A stretch of DNA of 51,948 nucleotides. Origin: an uncultured Mycoplasmatota bacterium (lineage in GTDB: Bacteria; Bacillota_I; Bacilli_A; RF39; UBA660). The stretch's first letter is position 1, and every line of letters starts with the position of its first letter. Of the stretch, positions 36,157 to 43,674 are shown in pieces. The position numbers and the translations under genes were made by a program. The stretch is taken from contig CAMIXH010000002.1 in assembly GCA_946402735.1 (NCBI GenBank), forward strand, positions 374,080 to 426,027, given 5' to 3'. The notes under the pieces are model-generated. The model ran no database searches. It was not told the origin of the DNA and worked only from the letters and a program-made list of their open reading frames with translations.

Positions 36157-36169
36157 TTCGGGAAAAAAT

Positions 36170-36436
36170 ATGAATATTAATGGTGAAGAAATAGATATTA
36201 GTGATTTAGTAAGTCAAAAGTATATGCATAAAGAAATAGGAAAAGGTATTTTTTTATCTGACTATCAAATAGAAGTACTATTAAAGTATGATATAGATCC
36301 TTATAAATGTTCCGGAATAGATGATTTAATATTCCAAATAGATGAGGTTCTTGAAGATGATGATACTCTTGATGATTTAGAAAACATTTCACGAGAAATA
36401 AGTGAATTCAATTACTATAGTAACACTAACAAATAA
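36170..36436 (+). CDS. small acidic hypothetical protein
   Basis: Not recognised. The 88-residue product (MNINGEEIDISDLVSQKYMHK) is acidic, has no membrane segment and looks largely helical, with a run of Asp/Glu/Leu (EVLEDDDTLDDLENI, about 60-75). It has a modest RBS (GGGA) and lies 14 bases after the rpmE terminator T-run, with no obvious promoter of its own, so it may rely on readthrough from rpmE. A hairpin follows its stop. Coding use matches its neighbours. Function unknown. Confidence 0.65.
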   Translation: MNINGEEIDISDLVSQKYMHKEIGKGIFLSDYQIEVLLKYDIDPYKCSGIDDLIFQIDEVLEDDDTLDDLENISREISEFNYYSNTNK

Positions 36437-36456
36437 TTGAAAAAAACCAATTATTT
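36431..36456 (+). terminator. terminator hairpin overlapping next promoter
   Basis: AAATAATTG/CAATTATTT hairpin with a short T-run. Its bases also form the -35 and spacer of the promoter at 36437-36465. Confidence 0.6.
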
Positions 36457-36465
36457 TGCTATTAT
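36437..36465 (+). promoter_or_regulatory. promoter predicted to give a leaderless mRNA
   Basis: TTGAAA (36437-36442), 17-base spacer, TATTAT (36460-36465) with TGC extension. The start seven bases on is 36472, the A of the next gene's ATG. Confidence 0.65.
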
Positions 36466-36471
36466 ATAATT

Positions 36472-37266
36472 ATGAAAAATAGAAGATATGATTATTTAAT
36501 TATAGTTTTAATTTCTTTAATAATATTAGCTATTATTAATATCTTTGTTTTTGGATTTAATTCATTAGATAGTGATCTTCTAAATAAAAAATGGTACCAT
36601 TATGATTTTACAAATGGATATTATGAAGTATTAGAATTTACTAACGATAAGATTCAATACAATAGTTTTAATTCAAAAACAAATTATGAGAAATGCTCTA
36701 CATATAATTATGATAAAAAGAAAAACACTTTAAATCTAGATTGTGGAGAAATAATAGAAATATATAAATCTACAGATAATAGTCTAGAATTAAATATAGA
36801 TGATTATGATAAAGTATTCTTTAGTAATAGTGATGATTCGTTAAATTATGAATTTAAGAATTATTATGGAAAAAGTATAATTGATTTTAAAGATGAAAAA
36901 AGTCAAGTAACAGAGTATAGTCAAATCAATAGTGATAAGTTAATTAGTTTGGCAAAAGAAAAAGGATATTCTAAAATAGTATTCATGGGAGATAATTGTA
37001 CATCTATAGATTGTATTTTAGCATTAGATATAATGGAAAAATGGGTTATTAAGAGTTCAAATATTTATTATTTTGATGCTAATACTATTGATAATACACT
37101 ATTAAATAGTATGTCTAAGATAATTAATAATTTTAACACTGATGTTAATTACTATAATGGTATATATCCTAAAGTATTAATTATTAAAAATAGTAAAATA
37201 GTAGATAGTTATGATATAAAATGTTCAGGTTTTAATTGTAATAGTTTATATAAAAATGAGTTTTAA
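36472..37266 (+). CDS. membrane-anchored thioredoxin-fold-like protein
   Basis: Function unknown. The 264-residue protein has one N-terminal membrane segment (about 8-29) and an outside part. The first section (35-120) has cysteines C75 and C91. The second (about 155-255) resembles a thioredoxin-like fold: KIVFMGDNCTSIDC has two cysteines, C176 and C181, four residues apart instead of the usual two, followed by a helix and YPKVLIIKNSKIVD. There is no Shine-Dalgarno sequence. The gene ends 9 bases before the hydrogenase-like gene and probably shares its transcript, which hints at a redox link, as an inference. Confidence 0.7.
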   Translation: MKNRRYDYLIIVLISLIILAIINIFVFGFNSLDSDLLNKKWYHYDFTNGYYEVLEFTNDKIQYNSFNSKTNYEKCSTYNYDKKKNTLNLDCGEIIEIYKSTDNSLELNIDDYDKVFFSNSDDSLNYEFKNYYGKSIIDFKDEKSQVTEYSQINSDKLISLAKEKGYSKIVFMGDNCTSIDCILALDIMEKWVIKSSNIYYFDANTIDNTLLNSMSKIINNFNTDVNYYNGIYPKVLIIKNSKIVDSYDIKCSGFNCNSLYKNEF

Positions 37267-37275
37267 GGAGAAATC

Positions 37276-38763
37276 ATGAAAACATATATGTGTGATAGCT
37301 GTGGACACATAAATCAAATAGATGATTATAATGAAAACACAGTATGTTCCAACTGCAACGCAACTTATGAAAAATTAAGATTAATAGAAGATCAAATGGC
37401 TGAAAATGAAATAGATGCAATTATTAATTCTGTTATTGAGAATTTAACAGAAGAAAAAGAAGAAAAAATTGTTAACAAAGAAGGAACAGAAGAAAATAAA
37501 TATGTATTAATTGAAGATAGCAATCCATGTATTAAAAGAAATAATGAAAAGTGTATTAATTGTGGACAATGTAAAAAGATATGTGAGAAGAATGCTAATC
37601 TTAGATATGATTTAAACAAATGTTTAAATCCTGTTTGTCTTGGATGTGGAGAATGTATTAAGAATTGTCCATCTAATGCAATAACTGAAAAAGAAGATTA
37701 TGTCGAAGTAAAAGAAGTTATAGATAAAAATGAAAAGATAGTTGTTTCTATAGTAGAACCAAATGTAGCTATGTTAATAGCTGATCATTACGATTTACCT
37801 ATAGAAAATATTGATTTTAAATTGAATGAAATATTAAAAGTAATAGGATTTGATTATAGTTTCAGCAGTGGTTTTGCTTGTGATATTAATACTATAGAAG
37901 AAGTATCTGAATTTATAGAAAGATTAAAGAATAAAAAACTATTACCTTTAATAACAGGTAGTTGCCCTAGTTTAACTAAATATCTAGAAATATATCATCC
38001 TGAAGTAGTAGATAATATTTCAACATGTAAGAATCCATTATTTATTCAAAGTGAAGTAGTTAAAGAAAACTTTTGTAATGAAAAAGGATTTAATAGAGAA
38101 AAGATTGTTACTGTTGGTATTACATCTTGTATATCAAATAAAATGAAGATGAAAGAATCTGAAAATAGTTTAGATTATGTTATAACTGTAAATGAGTTAA
38201 TAAAACTAATAGATATTGAAGAAATTAATCTAAAGAATATAGTTGGACAAGAATATGACGACTATAATGTATTTAGTACATCTTCTAAATTAATGAGTCT
38301 TTGTGGTGGAAAGAGTGAAATATTTACTAAGACATTCTGTAAACTAGTTAATAGAACAAAGAAAAGCGTAAATGAAATAGACGAAAGTCAATTTATGAAT
38401 ATAAATGACAAAAAAGAATTAAGTATAAAAATAGGTGACTATCAAATAAGAATAGCTATTGTTAATAGTATATATGAATTAGATGACCTTATTAATTCAG
38501 GAAAATATAAGCAATTTCATTATATAGAAATCAAATTATGTAAAAATGGATGCTTAGATGGAAATGGATATAGATTTGAAAATAAAGAAAGAATAGATCA
38601 AATTAAAGAATTAATATATAAAAATGTAAATAATTATCCATTTGACAATGAAAATGTTAAAGAATTCTACAGCAGTGGATTTACTAAGCCTTTAAGCCAA
38701 AAATCAGTAGAATTGCTTCATGAAAAGTACAATAAAAAATCAAATATTTTGACAAATTTATAA
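37276..38763 (+). CDS. divergent [FeFe]-hydrogenase-like protein
   Basis: The 495-residue protein has an N-terminal zinc ribbon (C6, C9, C24, C27), two ferredoxin-type [4Fe-4S] sites (C93/C96/C99/C103 and C121/C124/C127/C131) and an H-cluster domain. All four H-cluster cysteines are present: C230 (TGSCPSLTKYLEIYHPE), C285 (GITSCISNKMK), C422 and C426 (LCKNGCLDGNG). STCKNP (249-254) matches the family. The cysteine before the first ligand, which shuttles protons in classical enzymes (TSCCP), is serine. The loops are degenerate. This fits sensory or otherwise non-classical groups rather than a main hydrogenase. No maturase genes are in the window. RBS AAGGAG. Confidence 0.82.
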   Translation: MKTYMCDSCGHINQIDDYNENTVCSNCNATYEKLRLIEDQMAENEIDAIINSVIENLTEEKEEKIVNKEGTEENKYVLIEDSNPCIKRNNEKCINCGQCKKICEKNANLRYDLNKCLNPVCLGCGECIKNCPSNAITEKEDYVEVKEVIDKNEKIVVSIVEPNVAMLIADHYDLPIENIDFKLNEILKVIGFDYSFSSGFACDINTIEEVSEFIERLKNKKLLPLITGSCPSLTKYLEIYHPEVVDNISTCKNPLFIQSEVVKENFCNEKGFNREKIVTVGITSCISNKMKMKESENSLDYVITVNELIKLIDIEEINLKNIVGQEYDDYNVFSTSSKLMSLCGGKSEIFTKTFCKLVNRTKKSVNEIDESQFMNINDKKELSIKIGDYQIRIAIVNSIYELDDLINSGKYKQFHYIEIKLCKNGCLDGNGYRFENKERIDQIKELIYKNVNNYPFDNENVKEFYSSGFTKPLSQKSVELLHEKYNKKSNILTNL

Positions 38764-38780
38764 AAAATATAAAAAATGTG

Positions 38781-38809
38781 TTGACATATAATTCTATTAT
38801 TGGTAAAAT
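38781..38809 (+). promoter_or_regulatory. strong sigma-A promoter of the AT-rich RNA
   Basis: TTGACA (38781-38786, consensus), 17-base spacer, TAAAAT (38804-38809). Start predicted at G38816. No reading frame follows for more than 850 bases. Confidence 0.85.
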
Positions 38810-38975
38810 AAAATTGTCCAATAGATATAATAGGATAAGCTAATAATTATATAACTAATCTTATATTATTATTAATTACTTATTATACATTGGTTGAAAA
38901 AATCTATATATATTTATTTAATTAAAAATAATAATATATATTATAGTTTATACTTAATTAATTATATTACTTTAT

Positions 38976-39331
38976 TTAATATTAATTTATTATTTAATTT
39001 CAATATATTAATTAATATAATATAATATACTAAATTATATTTTTATTAATAATATTTATAGTGTTTATAATATATTTAATATTAATTTATTATTATATTA
39101 TAAAATTATATTTATTATATGTTTAAATAATTGTTAATATTTATTATTTTTTGATTAATATTAATTTATTAATTTTTAATAATAATATATTACTTTATTT
39201 AAACCATATAATATATATCTATAATTAATATTAATTTATTAATTGTTTATATATATTATTCAAAATATAATCTTATTATTATTTATTATTTAAATATCAT
39301 TAATAATATCTTATTTAATATTAATTTATTA
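38976..39331 (+). repeat. five copies of a 17-base hairpin apex
   Basis: TTAATATTAATTTATTA occurs exactly at 38976-38992, 39076-39092, 39155-39171, 39225-39241 and 39315-39331. Each sits at the tip of a hairpin (loop TTAATT), and the sequences of the lower stems differ while remaining paired. Confidence 0.9.
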
Positions 39332-39361
39332 AATACTATATCTATTAATTATATTCTAAAT

Positions 39362-39435
39362 CTTATATAAATTATTAACTTAATTTATATAAAGTTTATA
39401 TATTTATAATTATTAACTTAATTATTATATATAAA
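39362..39435 (+). repeat. two hairpins with loop TTAACT
   Basis: AATTATTAACTTAATT occurs at 39370-39385 and 39408-39423. The first is the tip of a perfect 12-bp stem (39363-39374/39381-39392). The second is the tip of TAATTA/TAATTA on top of TTTATATA/TATATAAA. Confidence 0.85.
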
Positions 39436-39628
39436 TTGAATTAAATAAATACCTCTTATTAATTTAAGAAATAGATACTAATCTACCAAGGACAGATGAT
39501 ATATCGTTGAGAAAGAAAACTCAAAAGATTAGGGATTATGCTAAATACTGATAATATTTAGAATTATATTTAAATTAAATTAAATTTTAATTTAAATGAT
39601 TATAATCTTATTTTCGTAAAACTGGAGG

Positions 39629-39659
39629 CAATTAGTTTTATCAGAGCTAGTTGTTTTTT
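39629..39659 (+). terminator. terminator of the AT-rich RNA
   Basis: CAATTAG (39629-39635)/CTAGTTG (39647-39653) with one G-U pair, then six T. An alternative stem AAAACT (39618-39623)/AGTTTT (39634-39639) would disrupt it. Confidence 0.75.
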
Positions 39660-39679
39660 CTTGCTTAGGAGATTTAATT

Positions 39680-40033
39680 ATGAGATATATAATAATATTT
39701 GGAATCACTTTGATTCTTTGTTTAGTTATTTTATTTTATAATCCTTATCTAGGGGTATATAAAGATCATATTACTATTACTCTTGATGATGAAATAGAAA
39801 ATTATGATTGGAATTATACTTTAGATAATGATTGTTTAATATTGGAAAAAGAAAGTGAAATTGAATGGCAATTTAAAACAAATAAAGATTGTGTTTGTAA
39901 TTTAACTTTTACTTATTCTGATCATGAAAACACTAAATATGAAATTTATTACAAATTGAAAGTAAGTAAAAACAAGATTTATTGGCTTGAAGGTTATGGA
40001 AATGGTTTACTGTCATATCCAAATCCAAAATAA
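39680..40033 (+). CDS. small membrane-anchored protein
   Basis: Not recognised. The 117-residue product has a hydrophobic N-terminal segment (3-20), then a predicted beta-rich outside part with C50, C72 and C74. The text DHITITLDDEIENYDWNYTLDND is faintly like chagasin-type inhibitors, and IEWQFKTNKDCVCNLTFTYS faintly like a module of the surface protein at 50427-51461; both are weak. RBS AGGAG lies eight bases after the T-run of the AT-rich RNA, with no promoter between, so it may be expressed by readthrough of that terminator. It has its own terminator. Confidence 0.65.
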   Translation: MRYIIIFGITLILCLVILFYNPYLGVYKDHITITLDDEIENYDWNYTLDNDCLILEKESEIEWQFKTNKDCVCNLTFTYSDHENTKYEIYYKLKVSKNKIYWLEGYGNGLLSYPNPK

Positions 40034-40056
40034 AATGTATTTATACATTTTTTTTA
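40032..40056 (+). terminator. intrinsic terminator of the small membrane protein gene
   Basis: AAAATGTA-TTTA-TACATTTT followed by T-run. Confidence 0.8.
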
Positions 40057-40114
40057 TTATTTGTGTATATTTTTTACTAATTTTATGATATTATTAATAT
40101 AGTGGAGGTGTAAA

Positions 40115-41191
40115 ATGGAACCATATAAAGCAAAAAAAATGCCACTAGAATATACACAAAGTTATGAATTATTTCACTTATTAGATGACACAATTGAAAA
40201 ATATGGAGAATATAAGGGTTATTTAAAGAATATGGCTTTTGATTATAAAAGTTATTTAGAAAATGCTTTTATATCTGACTTGTATTATTCATTTCGAATT
40301 GATTCAAGTAAAATACAAAAAGAGGATATGTTTCATACTCCTTATATGAATCCTAATAATGATGTTATTGAATTTAATAATCTAAAGAAAAGTTTATTAA
40401 TAGGAGTAACTGATGCTTTAAAAGGAAATATTACTATTGATACTTTTCATAGGATTAATAAAACGTTATTTCAAGGATGTAGAAAGAATGCTACTACTAA
40501 AGGTAGTGGTAAATTCAGAAAAAAACAAAATTTCTTATTAAAACCAGGTTTAGCTGGATCAAGCGTATCTTTTGTACCACCTGTATATACAGAATTAGAT
40601 ATATATATGAAAGATTTAGTGGAATACATTAACAACACTAATGACAATGGATTTATATCTACTATACTTACACATTTTCAATTTGAAAAATTGCATCCAT
40701 ATATATCAGGTAATGGTAAAATTGGTCGTTTAATAATACCAATTCAATTATCACTTTATAAAAAGGAACCTCCAATATTATTTATATCTAAAAGTATAGA
40801 TAATTTAAAAAATACATATTTTACTTTACTTAGTGGAGAAGTAGAGGAAGATATTAATAAGTTTGTTAAAATGATGCTTCAATGCATGATTGATGAATGT
40901 AATACTAATATTAAGAACATAGTTAAACTAAATCAAATATATAATGATGACTATAAGTCATTTAAAGAGACTATTGGAGGAACTACTATATATAAAGTAT
41001 ATCCAGTTATAATTAAGAAAATAGTATTTACTACTAATGACTTGGTAAAAGAAACAGGATTACATATTAATTCAATTAATAAAGTAGTTAATAAATTAAT
41101 AGCAGAGGGCTATTTAATTAAAGAAAAGAGAAAAGGTACAAATAGAGTAACATTCTGTTATAAAAAGATGTATGATGTATATATAAATTAA
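40115..41191 (+). CDS. Fic-family protein with altered catalytic motif
   Basis: Fic proteins usually AMPylate target proteins. The 358-residue protein has the Fic core with HPYISGNGKIGR (194-205) and a C-terminal winged-helix part (VFTTNDLVKETGLHINSINKVVNKL, about 295-320), as in class II Fic/DUF4172-like proteins. Against HPFx[D/E]GNGRxxR, the acidic metal ligand is S198 and the arginine before the last is K202. The inhibitory (S/T)xxxE(G/N) helix reads SFRIDS (59-64), with D for E. Both the active site and its inhibitor have changed, so activity may be altered or lost. No antitoxin gene is adjacent. RBS GTGGAGGTG. Confidence 0.85.
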   Translation: MEPYKAKKMPLEYTQSYELFHLLDDTIEKYGEYKGYLKNMAFDYKSYLENAFISDLYYSFRIDSSKIQKEDMFHTPYMNPNNDVIEFNNLKKSLLIGVTDALKGNITIDTFHRINKTLFQGCRKNATTKGSGKFRKKQNFLLKPGLAGSSVSFVPPVYTELDIYMKDLVEYINNTNDNGFISTILTHFQFEKLHPYISGNGKIGRLIIPIQLSLYKKEPPILFISKSIDNLKNTYFTLLSGEVEEDINKFVKMMLQCMIDECNTNIKNIVKLNQIYNDDYKSFKETIGGTTIYKVYPVIIKKIVFTTNDLVKETGLHINSINKVVNKLIAEGYLIKEKRKGTNRVTFCYKKMYDVYIN

Positions 41192-41215
41192 AGAATCTTA
41201 ATTGATTCTTTTTTT
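41191..41215 (+). terminator. intrinsic terminator of fic gene
   Basis: AAGAATC-TTAATT-GATTCTT followed by T-run. Confidence 0.85.
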
Positions 41216-41230
41216 ATAGATAGATTTTTC

Positions 41231-41259
41231 TTGAAAATATTTGAAAAATAGTGTATTAT
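41231..41259 (+). promoter_or_regulatory. sigma-A promoter of typA
   Basis: TTGAAA (41231-41236), 17-base spacer, TATTAT (41254-41259). Confidence 0.7.
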
Positions 41260-41288
41260 TAAATGCGTGCCAAAAGGGGATGATTTTT

Positions 41289-43091
41289 ATGGAGAAAATT
41301 ATTAATTTTGCTGTAGTAGCACATGTTGATGCTGGTAAAAGTACATTAGTAGATGCACTATTAAAACAAAATGGTGTATTTAGAGAAAATGAACAAGTAG
41401 TTGACTGTGTTATGGATAGTGGCGATTTAGAACGTGAAAGAGGTATTACTATTACTGCAAAAAATTGCTCTATTAGATATAAAGGTTATAAAATGAATAT
41501 AGTTGATACTCCAGGACATGCAGATTTTTCTAGTGAAATAGAAAGAATAATTAAGACTGTAGATACTGTAGTATTATTAGTAGATTCTGCTGAAGGACCA
41601 ATGCCTCAAACAAGATTTGTTTTAAAAGAAGCATTAAAGAATGGTTTAAGACCAATTCTATTTATTAATAAAATAGATAAAAAAGATTCAAGAGCAGAAG
41701 AAGTAGTTAATATGACTTTTGATTTATTCTGTGATTTAGGAGCAGACAATGATCAATTAGATTTTAAGATTCTTTATGGTATTGCTAAAGAAGGTATAGC
41801 TAAATATGAAGAAACTGATGATAATAAGGATATAACACCTTTATTAGATACTATTATTGAAACTACTAAGCCATTTGAAGGTAATGAAAATGATCCATTA
41901 CAATTCCAAATTTCATCTTTAGATTATGATGATTATATTGGAAGACTAGGTATTGGTAGAATTAATAAAGGTAAAATTAAAACTGGACAAATGGTTACTA
42001 TTTCTAAGAATGATGGATCTATTAGTAAAGAAAGAATTACTAAAATGTTCATTAATGAAGGAATAAAGAAAAAAGAAGTTAATGAAGCTTATTATGGTGA
42101 TATAGTAACAATAGCAGGATGTCCAGAAATATCAATCGGAGATACTATATGTGATCCTGATCATGTAGATCCACTTCCAAGTATTGAAATTGAAAAACCA
42201 ACACTATCTATGAACTTTATGGTAAATACTTCTCCATTTGCTGGAAAAGTAGGTAAATATGTGACCAGTAGACATTTAAGAGATAGATTAATGGCAGAAC
42301 TTGAAAGAAACGTTGGTTTAGAAGTAGAAGAACTTCCAACTAATGATGGATTTAAAGTATCTGGTAGAGGAGAACTTCACTTATCTATATTAATTGAAAA
42401 TATGAGAAGAGAAGGATATGAATTGGGAGTATCTAAACCAGAGGTTATTTTTCATGAAGAAAATGGTGAAAAACTAGAACCATTTGAAAAAGTTATTATT
42501 AGTGTACCAAGTGAATATTCTGGAACTGTTATTCAAGATTTAAGTGAAAGAAAAGGCACTATGGACTTAATGGAAAATGCTGAAGATAATTATGTAAGAT
42601 TAGAATTTACTTGTCCTACTAGAGGATTAATTGGATATAGAAACAACTTTATTACAAACACTAAAGGTGAAGGTATTATGGTTAGAAGTTTTGATTCATA
42701 TAGACCATATGCCGGAGAAGTTAGTGGACGTAAGAATGGTGTTTTAGTATCAATGGAATCTGGAGTAACATTTGGTTATGCATTATATAATTTACTTGAT
42801 AGAGGAACTATGATTGTTGATCCAGGTGTAAATGTTTATGAAGGTATGATAGTAGGAATTCACAATAAAGAAAATGATTTAAATGTTAATCCATGTAAGA
42901 ATAAAGAATTTTCAAATACAAGAAGTAAAAGTAGTGATGAAGCAATTACTTTATCAAAACCAAGAACTTTCTCATTAGAAGAAGCATTAGAATTTATAGA
43001 AAAAGATGAACTTGTAGAAGTTACACCTGATGCTATTAGATTGAGAAAGAAAATATTAAATCAAAAAGAAAGATTTAGAAATAATAGATAA
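41289..43091 (+). CDS. typA: ribosome-associated GTPase TypA/BipA
   Basis: Translational GTPase that helps 50S assembly and stress adaptation. The 600-residue protein starts MEKIINFAVVAHVDAGKSTLVDALL (G1 AHVDAGKST), with RGITI (G2), DTPGHADF (G3), NKIDK (G4), then EF-G-like domains and the BipA C-terminal region (CPTRGLIGYRN, GVTFGYALYNLLDRG). The ATG at 41289 follows AAAAGGGG; an upstream in-frame start would lie in the leader and is rejected. Its terminator is shared with the convergent gene. Confidence 0.97.
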   Translation: MEKIINFAVVAHVDAGKSTLVDALLKQNGVFRENEQVVDCVMDSGDLERERGITITAKNCSIRYKGYKMNIVDTPGHADFSSEIERIIKTVDTVVLLVDSAEGPMPQTRFVLKEALKNGLRPILFINKIDKKDSRAEEVVNMTFDLFCDLGADNDQLDFKILYGIAKEGIAKYEETDDNKDITPLLDTIIETTKPFEGNENDPLQFQISSLDYDDYIGRLGIGRINKGKIKTGQMVTISKNDGSISKERITKMFINEGIKKKEVNEAYYGDIVTIAGCPEISIGDTICDPDHVDPLPSIEIEKPTLSMNFMVNTSPFAGKVGKYVTSRHLRDRLMAELERNVGLEVEELPTNDGFKVSGRGELHLSILIENMRREGYELGVSKPEVIFHEENGEKLEPFEKVIISVPSEYSGTVIQDLSERKGTMDLMENAEDNYVRLEFTCPTRGLIGYRNNFITNTKGEGIMVRSFDSYRPYAGEVSGRKNGVLVSMESGVTFGYALYNLLDRGTMIVDPGVNVYEGMIVGIHNKENDLNVNPCKNKEFSNTRSKSSDEAITLSKPRTFSLEEALEFIEKDELVEVTPDAIRLRKKILNQKERFRNNR

Positions 43092-43094
43092 AAT

Positions 43095-43123
43095 AAAAAG
43101 AAGTTATTAATTAACTTCTTTTA
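43095..43123. terminator. bidirectional terminator between typA and convergent gene
   Basis: AAAAGAAGTTA-TTAAT-TAACTTCTTTT with A-run and T-run on either side; it serves both strands. Confidence 0.8.
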
Positions 43124-43632
43124 AATTTGCTTAAAAATTTTGAAACGTGAAATATTATTTCATCACTATTCTTAACTGCTATTTTTTTACCTATAGCTTT
43201 ACCACCAACTGTTAGTGAAGAAATAATAGAACTGACTATAAGTATAGTAATAATTGAAGAAACACTAAATTTACTTGCTAGTAAAAAACCAATCATAGCA
43301 GCTAGTGCACCACTTACTATTCCACATATATCTCCAATTACATCATTACATATTGATGAAATTCTACTTCCATTTTTTATTAAATATACCCCTTCTTTAG
43401 CACCTTTAATTCTTTTAGTACTTTTAGCATGAAATGTTGATTCATCTGCTATTAATACAGCAGTACCAATTATATCAAAAATAATACCAATAAATATAAA
43501 TAATAATGCTAATATAGTTAATATTATTAGATTATCAAATCTATTAGTAATTATATTTGAAAAAGCATTAAAAAATAGTGCAATAAAAAAAGTATATAAA
43601 AATGCTTTTAAAATCCAATTATCTTTTTTCAT
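43111..43632 (-). CDS. CorB/DUF21-like integral membrane protein
   Basis: The 173-residue product has four probable membrane helices (about 8-28, 32-60, 100-120, 125-150). The central text FDIIGTAVLIADESTFHAKSTKRIKGAKEGVYLIKNGSRISSICNDVIGDICG is typical of a conserved Firmicutes family often labelled Mg/Co transporter CorB-like, close to DUF21. It lacks CBS domains, so transport is doubtful. The ATG at 43632 follows AGGGG. It lies directly downstream of the minus-strand RNA locus at 43650-44115 with no space for a promoter, so it is probably a readthrough product. Confidence 0.7.
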   Translation of the reverse strand: MKKDNWILKAFLYTFFIALFFNAFSNIITNRFDNLIILTILALLFIFIGIIFDIIGTAVLIADESTFHAKSTKRIKGAKEGVYLIKNGSRISSICNDVIGDICGIVSGALAAMIGFLLASKFSVSSIITILIVSSIISSLTVGGKAIGKKIAVKNSDEIIFHVSKFLSKFKRS

Positions 43633-43649
43633 AAATTTTCCCCTAAAAT

Positions 43650-43674
43650 AAAAAAATTGCATGGATTATTACAA
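43650..43674 (-). terminator. terminator of the minus-strand RNA locus
   Basis: TTGTA-ATAATCCA-TGCAA on the minus strand, followed by seven T (43650-43656). The stem is short. Confidence 0.6.

Larger units (their letters stand above)
38816..39659 (+). ncRNA. candidate large structured AT-rich ncRNA (about 844 nt), unidentified
   Basis: A gene-free stretch with a consensus promoter and a terminator. The 5' part is closed by CCAAT (38818-38822)/ATTGG (38889-38893). The body is almost only A and T and folds into a series of arms: 38904-38946, five arms with the identical apex TTAATA-TTAATT-TATTA, and two arms with loop TTAACT. The 3' part (39450-39620) contains most of the G and C and a nested multi-branch fold. 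CTAATCT/AGATTAG encloses TTGAG/CTCAA, and GATTAT/ATAATC encloses two perfect hairpins. I could not assign it to a known RNA class; OLE, ROOL and GOLLD cannot be tested by eye. Confidence 0.7.

Noticed and set aside
38749-38778. A first TTGACA upstream of the AT-rich RNA
   Set aside because: It lies within the last hydrogenase codons and has no good -10 at proper spacing, unlike the TTGACA at 38781.
38830-39440. Repeated AT motif as a CRISPR array or plasmid iterons
   Set aside because: Spacing is irregular (70-100), the repeats are hairpin tips in larger paired arms, no cas or rep gene is near, and a promoter and terminator bracket the region.
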